A DNA stretch of 34,043 nt from the NCBI GenBank assembly GCA_002068415.1, contig MVZM01000020.1:1-34043 (forward strand), in the 5' to 3' direction. This stretch comes from Tenericutes bacterium ADurb.BinA124 (lineage in GTDB: Bacteria; Bacillota_I; Bacilli_A; ML615J-28; CAG-698). The stretch's first letter is position 1, and each line of letters begins with the position of its first letter. The notes under the pieces were generated by a model. It had not been told where the DNA came from, did not search any database, and was given only the letters and a program-made list of their open reading frames with translations. Shown here one piece after another: positions 15,682-23,569 of this stretch. The position numbers were made by a program, and so were the translations under genes.

Positions 15682-17643
15682 CTATTTTAGTTTGAATTGT
15701 TGGTAAATCGCATCAAGCAAAGTCCCGCCTTCTTGGTCATGACCATAGTCCCAAAACATTACCCCAGCGATGCCTTTTTCAATCGCATATTCACATTTAT
15801 AACGGATGGATGTCGGATTATCATATGAAGCAAATTTAGTCCCGTTGTAGGAATAAAAGACCTTGGCTTCCGCATCATAATATTCCACCATCCCATTTTT
15901 ATTATAATAGTCCCGCATAAATAAATTATTGCTGATGGAAATAGGGTTTGTCAATGAGGCGCCTAAAACATTCGTCGGATTACCAGCGACATCGCCAATC
16001 TTCACATAAAACGGGATGCCAAAGACAATTTTATTTAAGTCAATGCCACCATTGGCATACATCTCAACGGAAGAGGCTATCGCATAGGGGGCATAAGTTG
16101 ACCTAATTAAAGCCGACTGATGTTTCGCAACATAACTTCCACTCATTCCATAGGTCATGATATGTAAATAATCGAGATATTTATTGAGTTCCACCAAATC
16201 ATAATGAGAGCTATAACTTCCGGAAATAACCGCCGCACTTAAAATAAGATCTCGGGATGAACGATCAAGGGCCTCCCTAATTTCTTTCACCAATAATGTG
16301 AAATTATTTTTTTGCGTCGTCCCGCTTGGGAATTCCCAATCCAAATCGACACCGTCAAACTGATACTGTTCCAACACATTGGCAATCGAATTGGCTAATT
16401 TTTGCCGGTTTTCTAAAGTGCTGGCGGCCAAAACAAAAGCTTTAACCGTTTCTGTTGACACCCCATCGATGACAACGACAACCCGAACACCTTTTTCACG
16501 GATTTTCAAAACTTTTTCGAGATTTGATAAATGGGAAACGCTCAATTCACCATTCACGATTTTACCGAAAGCATAGTTTAAAACATCGATTTTCATATAA
16601 TCCCGTTCCATTAAATTAGTGCCATAGGCGGGATTGCGAAAATAAGCAAAAGTTAGTTTCTTGTTGGGATTGATTGTTGGCATATCGACCACCCTTGTTC
16701 CGCGGACCACCAAATTGATAGTAATCGTTTTATCAATGATTTCACCTTGAACCTTTGCTGTTAAAGTAACATTCGTATTTAATAAACCTCGTTTGACCAC
16801 TCCAGCACTACTAATAGCTGCCGAATTGGATTGCCAATTAATAGTTAATTGCACCGACCCTTGTTGATAAGCCACCGGCAATTCCACATCGTCCTCTACT
16901 TCTTGATTGTTTAATTCGTCAAGTAAAGACGATAACTCAATAAAGCTCAGTTCTTCTTGTTCTTCTTGATGAAGGTAGAGCAACATCGCTATTTTATCTT
17001 GGTAATAGGGAAGCAAGAGAATTTCCCCATTTACCAACTGTTTTTGGCTAGGAGTAAGCTTAAGATATCGTTGATCAATTTCAATAATAAGGGATTGATA
17101 ATCCAAGGTAAAATCATCAAGCGTAGGGAGATTTAAGAGCAATTGATTAACTTCTTTGGCGGCAGCCAAGTCTAATTGGTAGTTTTTCAAAGTTGTTTTA
17201 AAAAGTTCATATTGGTCCAGCAAAGATTGGTCAATTAAATAAAGATAGTCGCTATTTATCGAATCAAGGCTTCTATCTATCGCCTCAATCGTTTTTTCGT
17301 CATTATTGGTGAAATTATCCACTGTGGGCAATGAGGCGATTAAAACGGAAATATTGAGGGCAATTGATTTATTTTCTTCTTCCAAAACAATAACAGCCAT
17401 CCTTGTTTCCAATTCATAAAACCTAAGTAAATTTGCTTCCAAAACAAGGGCTCGTTCCTTATCATCGAGTTCATCAATTTTTTCTCGAATCATTGTTATT
17501 TGATGTTGATGATAGATGGTTAAGTCGGACACTTCCGGTAGTGCTTCAATCAGTAAATCAACTTCCGCTTTCGGCGTTTCGGATTGACATCCAACCAGAA
17601 AAATTACTATTAGGCATAGAGCCAAAATCCCAATTTCTTTCAT
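15682..17643 (-). CDS. GH18 (chitinase-like) glycoside hydrolase lipoprotein
   Basis: A 653-residue lipoprotein. The signal peptide ends in LVGC (Cys19), so it should sit on the outer membrane face. Residues about 25-230 hold three tandem helical units of roughly 70 residues, each with a phrase like LPTLDDFT, a spacer type known from Gram-positive surface proteins. An atrophied bacterial Ig-like domain follows (about 240-320, with INWQSNSAAISSAG). The catalytic GH18 domain fills the rest: DGVDLDWEFP near residues 428-437 has the DxxDxDxE motif with the catalytic Glu. The upstream SxGG strand is altered (VVVVIDGVS). Substrate may be chitin or another N-acetylglucosamine polymer such as peptidoglycan; similarity to YaaH/YdhD-like spore or wall enzymes is possible. 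The frame is open back to 17700, but GAGGAAAAG before ATG 17643 and the signal peptide decide the start. Confidence 0.9.
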   Translation of the reverse strand: MKEIGILALCLIVIFLVGCQSETPKAEVDLLIEALPEVSDLTIYHQHQITMIREKIDELDDKERALVLEANLLRFYELETRMAVIVLEEENKSIALNISVLIASLPTVDNFTNNDEKTIEAIDRSLDSINSDYLYLIDQSLLDQYELFKTTLKNYQLDLAAAKEVNQLLLNLPTLDDFTLDYQSLIIEIDQRYLKLTPSQKQLVNGEILLLPYYQDKIAMLLYLHQEEQEELSFIELSSLLDELNNQEVEDDVELPVAYQQGSVQLTINWQSNSAAISSAGVVKRGLLNTNVTLTAKVQGEIIDKTITINLVVRGTRVVDMPTINPNKKLTFAYFRNPAYGTNLMERDYMKIDVLNYAFGKIVNGELSVSHLSNLEKVLKIREKGVRVVVVIDGVSTETVKAFVLAASTLENRQKLANSIANVLEQYQFDGVDLDWEFPSGTTQKNNFTLLVKEIREALDRSSRDLILSAAVISGSYSSHYDLVELNKYLDYLHIMTYGMSGSYVAKHQSALIRSTYAPYAIASSVEMYANGGIDLNKIVFGIPFYVKIGDVAGNPTNVLGASLTNPISISNNLFMRDYYNKNGMVEYYDAEAKVFYSYNGTKFASYDNPTSIRYKCEYAIEKGIAGVMFWDYGHDQEGGTLLDAIYQQFKLK

Positions 17644-17671
17644 ACTTTTCCTCGCTATTTCCCCCGCAAGT

Positions 17672-17677
17672 ATTCTA
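17672..17677 (-). promoter_or_regulatory. Extended -10 box of the GH18 gene
   Basis: On the minus strand TATGATAGAAT contains TGn followed by TAGAAT; no good -35 at 17 bp. About 30 bases before the ATG. Confidence 0.4.
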
Positions 17678-17690
17678 TCATAATTAGATA

Positions 17691-17727
17691 AAAAACCCAA
17701 GCAATAAAAAAGTTAGCGAATTTGCTA
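17691..17727. repeat. 37-bp repeat, copy 1 (terminator-like)
   Basis: Nearly identical to 18242-18279 (one substitution and one extra A there). This copy lacks a full right stem arm (GCTACC instead of GCTAACT) and lies just upstream of the GH18 promoter. Confidence 0.75.
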
Positions 17728-17780
17728 CCTTAAAATTTCCTAATCCACCCAAGAAAAAGATTAAATAATGGGCTTGTTAT

Positions 17781-17804
17781 AAGAAAAGCACCTTAAAAGG
17801 CGCT
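17781..17804 (-). terminator. Terminator of the CPCC-type gene
   Basis: On the minus strand AGCGCCTT, short loop, AAGGTGCT (one G-U pair), followed by TTTTCTTATAA; 20 bases past the stop. Confidence 0.6.
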
Positions 17805-17825
17805 ATGACTTAATTATGTTGTAAA

Positions 17826-18041
17826 TTATTTAATAGGTCGTCCTTCACGCCAAGCCTTACGAGCTTCGTTAAGACTCATTTCGTTTGGTCCGCCGCTTGG
17901 TTCATCGGGGTTATCATGGGCAACTTCATCATTTTGCCATTTACAAATTTCACAAATTTCAAACTTGCTTTTTTTTGGCAAAGTAAAATTATGACAAACC
18001 ATACATTCTTTCATTCCGTCTTTAATTCTTTGTTCTTCCAT
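17826..18041 (-). CDS. Small CPCC-type cysteine-rich zinc-binding protein
   Basis: A 71-residue protein with two CxxC pairs, CMVC (residues 13-16) and CEIC (about 30-33), followed by KWQNDEV and the tail GPNEMSLNEARKAWREG. The arrangement resembles the Cys-rich CPCC family, where CPxC pairs, a DPxQ/NPD stretch and NEAR are typical. It probably binds one zinc ion; its role is unknown. The frame is open upstream to 18134, but the start ATG at 18041 follows an excellent ribosome site (GGAAGGAGAG). It is a single gene flanked by terminators on the downstream side. Confidence 0.75.
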   Translation of the reverse strand: MEEQRIKDGMKECMVCHNFTLPKKSKFEICEICKWQNDEVAHDNPDEPSGGPNEMSLNEARKAWREGRPIK

Positions 18042-18241
18042 GTTTTCTCTCCTTCCCAATATAAAATTCCCTCTTTTTTTATCCAATCTCATTTTGATAC
18101 ATTTGTTTTTAAAAGGCTTGCAATGAATAATCATTCCATATCATTATAAAGGCTTCGATATTTGATGTCAATTAAAATTAATTTGTTGCATTGAAAAATC
18201 TTAACACCAATTTAAGGCATAAGAAAGATACCTTGAAGATG

Positions 18242-18279
18242 AAAAACCCAAACAATAAAAAAAGTTAGCGAATTTGCTA
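18242..18279. repeat. 37-bp repeat, copy 2
   Basis: Copy of 17691-17727; here its right half forms the working terminator of tRNA-Arg. Confidence 0.75.
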
Positions 18280-18282
18280 ACT
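18257..18282 (-). terminator. Terminator of the tRNA-Asp/tRNA-Arg transcript
   Basis: On the minus strand AGTTAGC, loop AAATTC, GCTAACT, then TTTTTTATTG. Confidence 0.85.
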
Positions 18283-18293
18283 CAAAAATTTAC

Positions 18294-18370
18294 TGGCACG
18301 CCCAAGAGGATTCGAACCTCCGACCACCTGATTCGTAGTCAGGTACTCTATCCAGCTGAGCTATGGGCGC
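18294..18370 (-). tRNA. tRNA-Arg (anticodon ACG)
   Basis: Acceptor GCGCCCA pairs with TGGGCGT (G-U at position 1), T-loop GGTTCGAATCC, anticodon loop CTACGAA gives ACG, read as ICG. CCA is encoded. Three bases after tRNA-Asp. Confidence 0.95.
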
Positions 18371-18373
18371 ATC

Positions 18374-18449
18374 TGGCGGTCTCAACGGGACTTGAACCCG
18401 CGATCTCCAGTGTGACAGACTGGCATGTTAACCACTACACCATGAGACC
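18374..18449 (-). tRNA. tRNA-Asp (anticodon GTC)
   Basis: Acceptor GGTCTCA pairs with TGAGACC, T-loop GGTTCAAGTCC, anticodon loop CTGTCAC gives GTC. CCA is encoded. First gene of the two-tRNA transcript. Confidence 0.95.
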
Positions 18450-18474
18450 AATCCTAGTCATTTGACTATGTTAT

Positions 18475-18503
18475 ATTATACAAGAAAAGCCAACAAAATG
18501 CAA
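18475..18503 (-). promoter_or_regulatory. Promoter of the tRNA-Asp/Arg operon
   Basis: On the minus strand TTGCAT (plus 18498-18503), 17 bp, TATAAT (plus 18475-18480). It lies between the SpoU stop and tRNA-Asp. Confidence 0.75.
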
Positions 18504-18540
18504 GGTTAACAGATAAATTATGTCCTAAAACTCCCTTCGT

Positions 18541-19257
18541 TTAGAAATTGTTTTTTGTTGTTTCATAAAGAGCAATGCCCACCGCCATCGGTAAATTCAA
18601 ACTGTCAATTAACGAACTGTGATTGATTTTAATGCTTTCACCGACTTCTAAAAAATCATCACTTAAGCCGCTGGCTTCATTCCCAAAAACCAAAGCATAG
18701 GGTTGTTTAAGTACAAGTTGCGATAAAGCATTTTTTCCTTTCAGCATAAAGCAATAAGGATGGTGAGAAAAAGCTTTTAAATAATCTTGAAAGCTTGTGA
18801 AAAGGGCAAACTGAAGATGGAAAAAAGAACCCATGGAAGCGCGTACAACCTTGGGATCAAACAAATCAACACTGGGAGTGATGATGGCTAAATTAAACAT
18901 ATTAAAACCAACCATTGTCCGGATAATGGTTCCTAAATTGCCGGCATTGGCGGGATTGACTAAAACTACATGGTTAGCTGATGCTTCTAAGTTGGAACGA
19001 AATTTAGTAAATTCGCCAATATAATAAACATTTTCCTTATTGGAAAGAATATTAAAAGCTTTATTGTTTTGACTCATGGGAATTTGGTAACGAGTACACA
19101 TTTTCGCAATCAACCAATAAGTATCATTGCGTTCGGTGTCAGTATGAACATAAATATGCTTAAGCAATTGGGGTTTGGTTTGCAACAGCTCAATCGTTAA
19201 GCTTGCTCCTAAAGTATAGGAAACAGATAATTGTTTGGAATATCTTAATGGATTCAT
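18541..19257 (-). CDS. SpoU/TrmH-family RNA 2'-O-ribose methyltransferase
   Basis: A 238-residue enzyme predicted to methylate a ribose 2'-OH in 23S rRNA or tRNA with S-adenosylmethionine. An N-terminal L30e/L7Ae-like substrate domain (about 1-90) is followed by the knotted SPOUT domain with its three motifs: NPANAGNLGTIIRT (motif 1), LVFGNEASGLS (motif 2) and IDSLNLPMAVGIALYE (motif 3). It resembles RlmB/TsnR-type proteins, but the target base cannot be told from sequence. The frame is open back to 19275; GGAGGGTG before ATG 19257 decides the start. A strong promoter lies directly upstream and gives a leader of only about 10 bases. Confidence 0.9.
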   Translation of the reverse strand: MNPLRYSKQLSVSYTLGASLTIELLQTKPQLLKHIYVHTDTERNDTYWLIAKMCTRYQIPMSQNNKAFNILSNKENVYYIGEFTKFRSNLEASANHVVLVNPANAGNLGTIIRTMVGFNMFNLAIITPSVDLFDPKVVRASMGSFFHLQFALFTSFQDYLKAFSHHPYCFMLKGKNALSQLVLKQPYALVFGNEASGLSDDFLEVGESIKINHSSLIDSLNLPMAVGIALYETTKNNF

Positions 19258-19273
19258 CTTTTTCACCCTCCAC

Positions 19274-19302
19274 ATTGTATCATTTTATGAAATATTTGTT
19301 AA
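19274..19302 (-). promoter_or_regulatory. Promoter of the SpoU-family gene
   Basis: On the minus strand TTAACA (plus 19297-19302), 17 bp, TACAAT (plus 19274-19279) preceded by TGA, an extended -10. Confidence 0.8.
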
Positions 19303-19355
19303 GAAAAAGCCTTAACTTTATTTATCGCTTTCCTTTTACAATATTTAAAATATCT

Positions 19356-19383
19356 TTGATTTTTTATCAAAACATGTTAGAAT
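19356..19383 (+). promoter_or_regulatory. Possible promoter of the GGDEF-EAL gene
   Basis: TTGATT (19356-19361), 16 bp, TAGAAT (19378-19383) with TGT before it. This would give a leader of about 110 bases; I see no known c-di-GMP riboswitch fold in it. Confidence 0.4.
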
Positions 19384-19500
19384 TAATCAATAAAGAAAAA
19401 ACATAGCGTCTTTACAAAAACGAAACGACAATGTGAATCTTTCTAGGCAAATTATCTGTGCTAAAAAAATCAAAAACTACTTTTGCGAAAGGAGAACATT

Positions 19501-22500
19501 ATGGAATATGCGCTTTTTCTGTCCATAATATTATACGTTTGTAGTTGCTTCTACTTGTTTTTTGGTATATATGCCATCATCACCAATAGAAAAAGTCGGA
19601 CCAACAAAATGTTTTTATACTTAACAATCTCAATGATGGTTTGGGCATTTACATATTCCATTGCCAACTCGGCATCGACAGCGGAAAAAAGTGCTTTTTG
19701 GAAGGCTACCTCCGTTTTCGGTTCAGGGGTTTTTTTTAGTTTGTTCCTTCAATTTATATTGGTGTTAACCAAAACTCAAAGTCACTCCCAAAATAAGCGC
19801 CTGATTATTGCGCTCATTTATTTGCCAGCATTGATAAACATTATTTTGTTTGCGCCCTTTGGTTTGTTAGTAAAGGAAACATACCAAATGGAGCCGAGTA
19901 AATACGGGTGGATCAATATGGCGCCAATGAATTGGGGCAGAATTTGGTTGGTATTATACTACCTAATTTATGCAAGTATTGGCACTTTAATCCTTATTCG
20001 TTGGTGGAAAAAACTTGAACCTCATACGATTATGAGACGGCAAGCGACATATTTTCTCATATCAATGATCATCTCCTTTTGTATTGGTGTTCTAATCGAT
20101 ATTTTACCCGACCTTTTCGGGATAGGACTTTTCCCAAAAATTACCATTATCTTTTTGATAGGTCCGATTCTGTTTTTGTTTTTATCATTGAAAAAATTCG
20201 GTTTACTTCTTGAAAGAAGCAAAACCGTAGTATTATTCCCCAAATCCGATTATGATCTAAACAAAGACCGCTTGCGTTTGTTTCAATCAACCGCCGTTAT
20301 CTTTATGGTCGGTTCAGCAGTATCTTTTTTAATTGGCTATTTTGGCATCAACGAGCCAATGAAAACGCAACTTTTCCTTGCGTTAATTATTTTTTCAATT
20401 GGCGTGTTTTTAATATTTTTACCACGGATAACAAAAAACCATTCTACTCAAAATACCATTTTCTTAATCCTGTGCTGCATCGGCATGTTCTTTTTAATGC
20501 TACTAAAAGCCAATATGGCAACAATAACCGTTTGGTCAGCGTATATCATCTTTCTTATGGCGACCGTTATTCTTGAAAGCCGATTTCATGCCCTTTTCTA
20601 TATCTTGTTTTGTATCGTACTACAAATCTTTTTTTGGATAGATATGCCAATAGCCAATGTCATTATTGACGAAAATGAGTATTTAACGAGGATTTTCATC
20701 ATTCTTATTTCTTATTATTCGGTAAAATATCTAACGAATGAGTATACTTCAAAGTTGCGTGGATATCAAGGCTTTGCAAAGGAACAAGAGACACTTGAAA
20801 GAATTTCCTCCAACTTTATTTCGGTTAACAACGAAAATGCACAAGAGAAAATTAATGAAATGTTTAAAATGTCTTCTGAAGTGCTTGATTTTGATCAAGG
20901 ATATTTGGTTGAATTCAGCGAGGATTTTGAAAAGGGCTCGATTATAAATGCCCATACCAAGGAAGGAACTATTGAAGCATTTCCTTTTTCCCCGGGTATG
21001 CAGTTTAAAACCATCGCCTTCCCCGAGGCTAAAACACTGCTTACTGAAAAACAGTCCATCGGATGCACGGACATCACTAGTATTCCTATTGATGAAGGCA
21101 ATGAAGAAAGAAATTTCTTCATATTAAGAGGAATGCTCTCTTATTATGCATTGCCCGTAATACTTGATGACAAAGTCATCGGCATGCTGGTCGTTGAGGA
21201 TCGTAGAAAAGCTAATTTACGCCTCAAGGAAAGTCACCTCAACTTTTTAGGAGTGATTGCCAACATCTTAGCTGATACAAAGAAAAAAATCTTGTACGAA
21301 GAAAAAATCTATAATTTCGCTTATTTTGATGAAACTACAAAATTAGCGAACAAAAATATGCTTAAGAAAAACTTAGAGCAATTTCTCCACAACCGCAAAG
21401 AACAAGAAAAATTAGTGGTCTTTGATGTTGAGTTAGACAATCTAAGGATGATTAATGATAGTTTCGGCCACATTATTGGGGAACAAATAGTAAAAAAATC
21501 AGCCTTAATTCTTAAAAATCTAATGAAGGAAGGTTGTGTTCTCTCCAGAATAGCTGAAGGAAAATTTATTATTATTATGCCGATTGCGGAAACTGTTGAA
21601 CAAATAAATGCTTGTATAAATCAAATCGTTGATGCTTTTTCCGAACCTATCTCACCGCGAGGAAAAGAAGAATCATTATTTGTTACTCCCATTATCGGTG
21701 TAGCCGTTTATCCGGATGATGGAAGCGATGCTGATACGCTTCTACAGAATGCCGATTTGGCGGGATATATGGCGAAAACTGCTGACAATAAAATTGCCTT
21801 CTATTCACAGCAACTAAAAAGTCGAATTGCGGAAAACACTTTACTCACGAACAGACTTTTCCAAGCAATGAAAAATGAAGAATTTTCCTTGGAGTTCCAG
21901 CCGCAAATTAGCAGTAAAACAGAGAAAACCGTCGGTGTTGAAGCCTTGCTTAGATGGAATTATAGCGACAAAAAAAGAATACCGCCCGATGTCTTTATCC
22001 CCATCCTTGAACAAACAGGGTTAATCCACGATGTCGGTCTTTGGGTGTTGGAACAAGCGCTCCAAGAGCATAACCGCCTCATTGCCAAGGGCTTTCCGCC
22101 CCTACGCTTTTCTATAAATCTATCGATTGTCCAACTCCGAAAAGACGATTTCGTGCGGGAAATCATTAAACTAATTGAGGAAAGCAAAGTTGAACCGAAA
22201 TACATTGAACTGGAAATTACCGAAAGCTTTTTGTCGCAAAACTTTGCGGACACCATTGAAAAACTAACTAAATTGAAAGAGTTAGGGATTGGAATTGCCA
22301 TCGATGATTTCGGTAAAGGCTATTCATCACTACATCGTTTAGAACTGGTGCCTTTTGATCGAATAAAAATCGACAAAAGCATTGTTGATGATATCATTTT
22401 AAAAAAGAAAAAAATCGTTATTGTGAAGACCATTGTTTCCTTGGCGAAAGCACTAATGGCCAGTATTACGGCAGAAGGTGTAGAAACAAAGGAGCAGCTC

Positions 22501-22599
22501 GATTTTCTAAAAAACATGGATTGTGATGAAATACAAGGGTATTATTATTCAAAACCTTTGCCTAAAGAAGCATTGGAAGCCTTCCTTAAAAAGGAATGA
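19501..22599 (+). CDS. Membrane GAF-GGDEF-EAL protein, probable c-di-GMP phosphodiesterase
   Basis: A 1032-residue membrane signalling protein. About residues 1-235 form seven helices like the 7TM N-terminus of some histidine kinases; a second block of helices covers about 260-405. A GAF-like domain (about 425-590) follows. The GGDEF domain (about 605-765) is degenerate: the signature is AEGKF, so cyclase activity is not expected. The EAL domain (about 775-1030) keeps VEALLRW, NLS, ELEITES, IDDFG, the lysine in IDKSIV, AEGVET and QGYYYSKPL, so it should hydrolyse c-di-GMP. A frame from TTG 19483 exists, but AAAGGAG 7 bases before ATG 19501 fixes the start. A terminator follows. No other c-di-GMP gene is in the window, so its partner cyclase must lie elsewhere. 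Confidence 0.92.
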   Translation: MEYALFLSIILYVCSCFYLFFGIYAIITNRKSRTNKMFLYLTISMMVWAFTYSIANSASTAEKSAFWKATSVFGSGVFFSLFLQFILVLTKTQSHSQNKRLIIALIYLPALINIILFAPFGLLVKETYQMEPSKYGWINMAPMNWGRIWLVLYYLIYASIGTLILIRWWKKLEPHTIMRRQATYFLISMIISFCIGVLIDILPDLFGIGLFPKITIIFLIGPILFLFLSLKKFGLLLERSKTVVLFPKSDYDLNKDRLRLFQSTAVIFMVGSAVSFLIGYFGINEPMKTQLFLALIIFSIGVFLIFLPRITKNHSTQNTIFLILCCIGMFFLMLLKANMATITVWSAYIIFLMATVILESRFHALFYILFCIVLQIFFWIDMPIANVIIDENEYLTRIFIILISYYSVKYLTNEYTSKLRGYQGFAKEQETLERISSNFISVNNENAQEKINEMFKMSSEVLDFDQGYLVEFSEDFEKGSIINAHTKEGTIEAFPFSPGMQFKTIAFPEAKTLLTEKQSIGCTDITSIPIDEGNEERNFFILRGMLSYYALPVILDDKVIGMLVVEDRRKANLRLKESHLNFLGVIANILADTKKKILYEEKIYNFAYFDETTKLANKNMLKKNLEQFLHNRKEQEKLVVFDVELDNLRMINDSFGHIIGEQIVKKSALILKNLMKEGCVLSRIAEGKFIIIMPIAETVEQINACINQIVDAFSEPISPRGKEESLFVTPIIGVAVYPDDGSDADTLLQNADLAGYMAKTADNKIAFYSQQLKSRIAENTLLTNRLFQAMKNEEFSLEFQPQISSKTEKTVGVEALLRWNYSDKKRIPPDVFIPILEQTGLIHDVGLWVLEQALQEHNRLIAKGFPPLRFSINLSIVQLRKDDFVREIIKLIEESKVEPKYIELEITESFLSQNFADTIEKLTKLKELGIGIAIDDFGKGYSSLHRLELVPFDRIKIDKSIVDDIILKKKKIVIVKTIVSLAKALMASITAEGVETKEQLDFLKNMDCDEIQGYYYSKPLPKEALEAFLKKE

Positions 22600-22642
22600 T
22601 GACACTATTTAAACGGTAAGCATTGTAAATTATAAGACCTCC

Positions 22643-22688
22643 TGCAGACACTAACAAACCTTGGTTTGACCGTTGTCTGCATTTTTTA
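22643..22688 (+). terminator. Terminator of the GGDEF-EAL gene
   Basis: GCAGAC and GTCTGC close a long stem with inner AAACC/GGTTT pairing, followed by ATTTTTT. Confidence 0.8.
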
Positions 22689-22705
22689 AAACAAAAAGGT
22701 GTTGA

Positions 22706-22730
22706 AAAGAAAAAGACTCACTGGGAGTCT
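22706..22730 (-). terminator. Terminator of tRNA-Leu
   Basis: On the minus strand AGACTC, loop CCAGT, GAGTCT, then TTTTCTTTTC. Confidence 0.75.
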
Positions 22731-22740
22731 AAATTTAAAT

Positions 22741-22823
22741 TGGTGCGGATAACAGGAATTGAACCTGCACTCCGAGGAACTAGATTCTAAGTCTAGCGCG
22801 TCTGCCTATTCCGCCATATCCGC
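22741..22823 (-). tRNA. tRNA-Leu (anticodon TAG)
   Basis: Class II tRNA with acceptor GCGGATA/TATCCGC, a variable arm, T-loop GGTTCAATTCC and anticodon loop CTTAGAA, giving TAG. CCA is encoded. Confidence 0.96.
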
Positions 22824-22839
22824 TTTTATTGACTTAATA

Positions 22840-22868
22840 ATAATACCATATTTACTATTTAAAAGCAA
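22840..22868 (-). promoter_or_regulatory. Promoter of tRNA-Leu
   Basis: On the minus strand TTGCTT (plus 22863-22868), 17 bp, TATTAT (plus 22840-22845) with an extended TGG. Confidence 0.65.
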
Positions 22869-22886
22869 TGTTTTTTTGTTTAAAGA

Positions 22887-22906
22887 GGGGAACCGCTTGG
22901 TTCCCC
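22887..22906 (-). terminator. Hairpin at the end of the V-ATPase operon
   Basis: GGGGAACC and GGTTCCCC form a perfect 8-bp stem with a 4-base loop, 10 bases after the last stop. The T-tail is poor (TCTTT), so termination may be partial. Confidence 0.6.
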
Positions 22907-22916
22907 TAATTCATTA

Positions 22917-23567
22917 TTATGAATAATTTGTTTGTTCATTGGCTTTCGCTAAGATTATTTCTTTGCTCTTCATTAAGCGAATAATGTTACTGCGTTCATT
23001 GTCCTCTAATTTCATCTGAATGTAACGAATCGAATCATCCATATCCGGAATCATAATGAATTCGATGGCATTGACACGGCGTCTTGTCTTTTCAATTTCA
23101 TTAGCCAGCATATCACATGATTTATCCAACTGTGCCAATTCCACTAATTTTGGTAACAATCCCGATAAATCAAGAATCGCCTGATCAAGTTCACTCGGGG
23201 TAAAGGCAAAGCCATAAGTCAAATCAATCGCTTTTTGGGGTTCGTAATTAACGGTCGGAATTTTAATATTCATGACGGATTTGGAACCGACTTCCATTTT
23301 CGCAGCTTGGGAAGGAATCATCATCGCTTCAAGCATCCCGATTCTGCTCATTTTCAGTTTGGCTAAACCAAATTGCTTCATGATGCGGCTCAGTTCTTCT
23401 TCCACTTCAATTCGCAAACGGCGATTCTTTTTAATCAGTTCCATGAACTGACGAATCATTTCATCCTGTTTATCTTTTAATAGTTTATGTCCTCGTTCAG
23501 CGGTCGCAAGTTGTCTTTTTAAACGAGTCAATTCCATTCGGGTCGGATTAACACGCAAAATGGCCAT
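22917..23567 (-). CDS. ntpD: V-type ATPase subunit D (central stalk)
   Basis: The 216-residue subunit D forms, with subunit F, the rotating central shaft that joins the catalytic A3B3 head to the membrane ring. The N-terminus VNPTRMELTRLKRQLATAER is typical, and N- and C-terminal helices form the coiled coil; the length fits the family. It is the last gene of the operon and starts 2 bases after the stop of subunit B, with its ribosome site (AGAGG) inside the B gene. Confidence 0.95.
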   Translation of the reverse strand: MAILRVNPTRMELTRLKRQLATAERGHKLLKDKQDEMIRQFMELIKKNRRLRIEVEEELSRIMKQFGLAKLKMSRIGMLEAMMIPSQAAKMEVGSKSVMNIKIPTVNYEPQKAIDLTYGFAFTPSELDQAILDLSGLLPKLVELAQLDKSCDMLANEIEKTRRRVNAIEFIMIPDMDDSIRYIQMKLEDNERSNIIRLMKSKEIILAKANEQTNYS

Positions 23568-23569
23568 AG

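Noticed and set aside
19384..19500. Possible c-di-GMP riboswitch in the leader of the GGDEF-EAL gene.
   Set aside because: The conserved tetraloop and receptor sequences of the known c-di-GMP aptamers are not present and no strong hairpins are seen.
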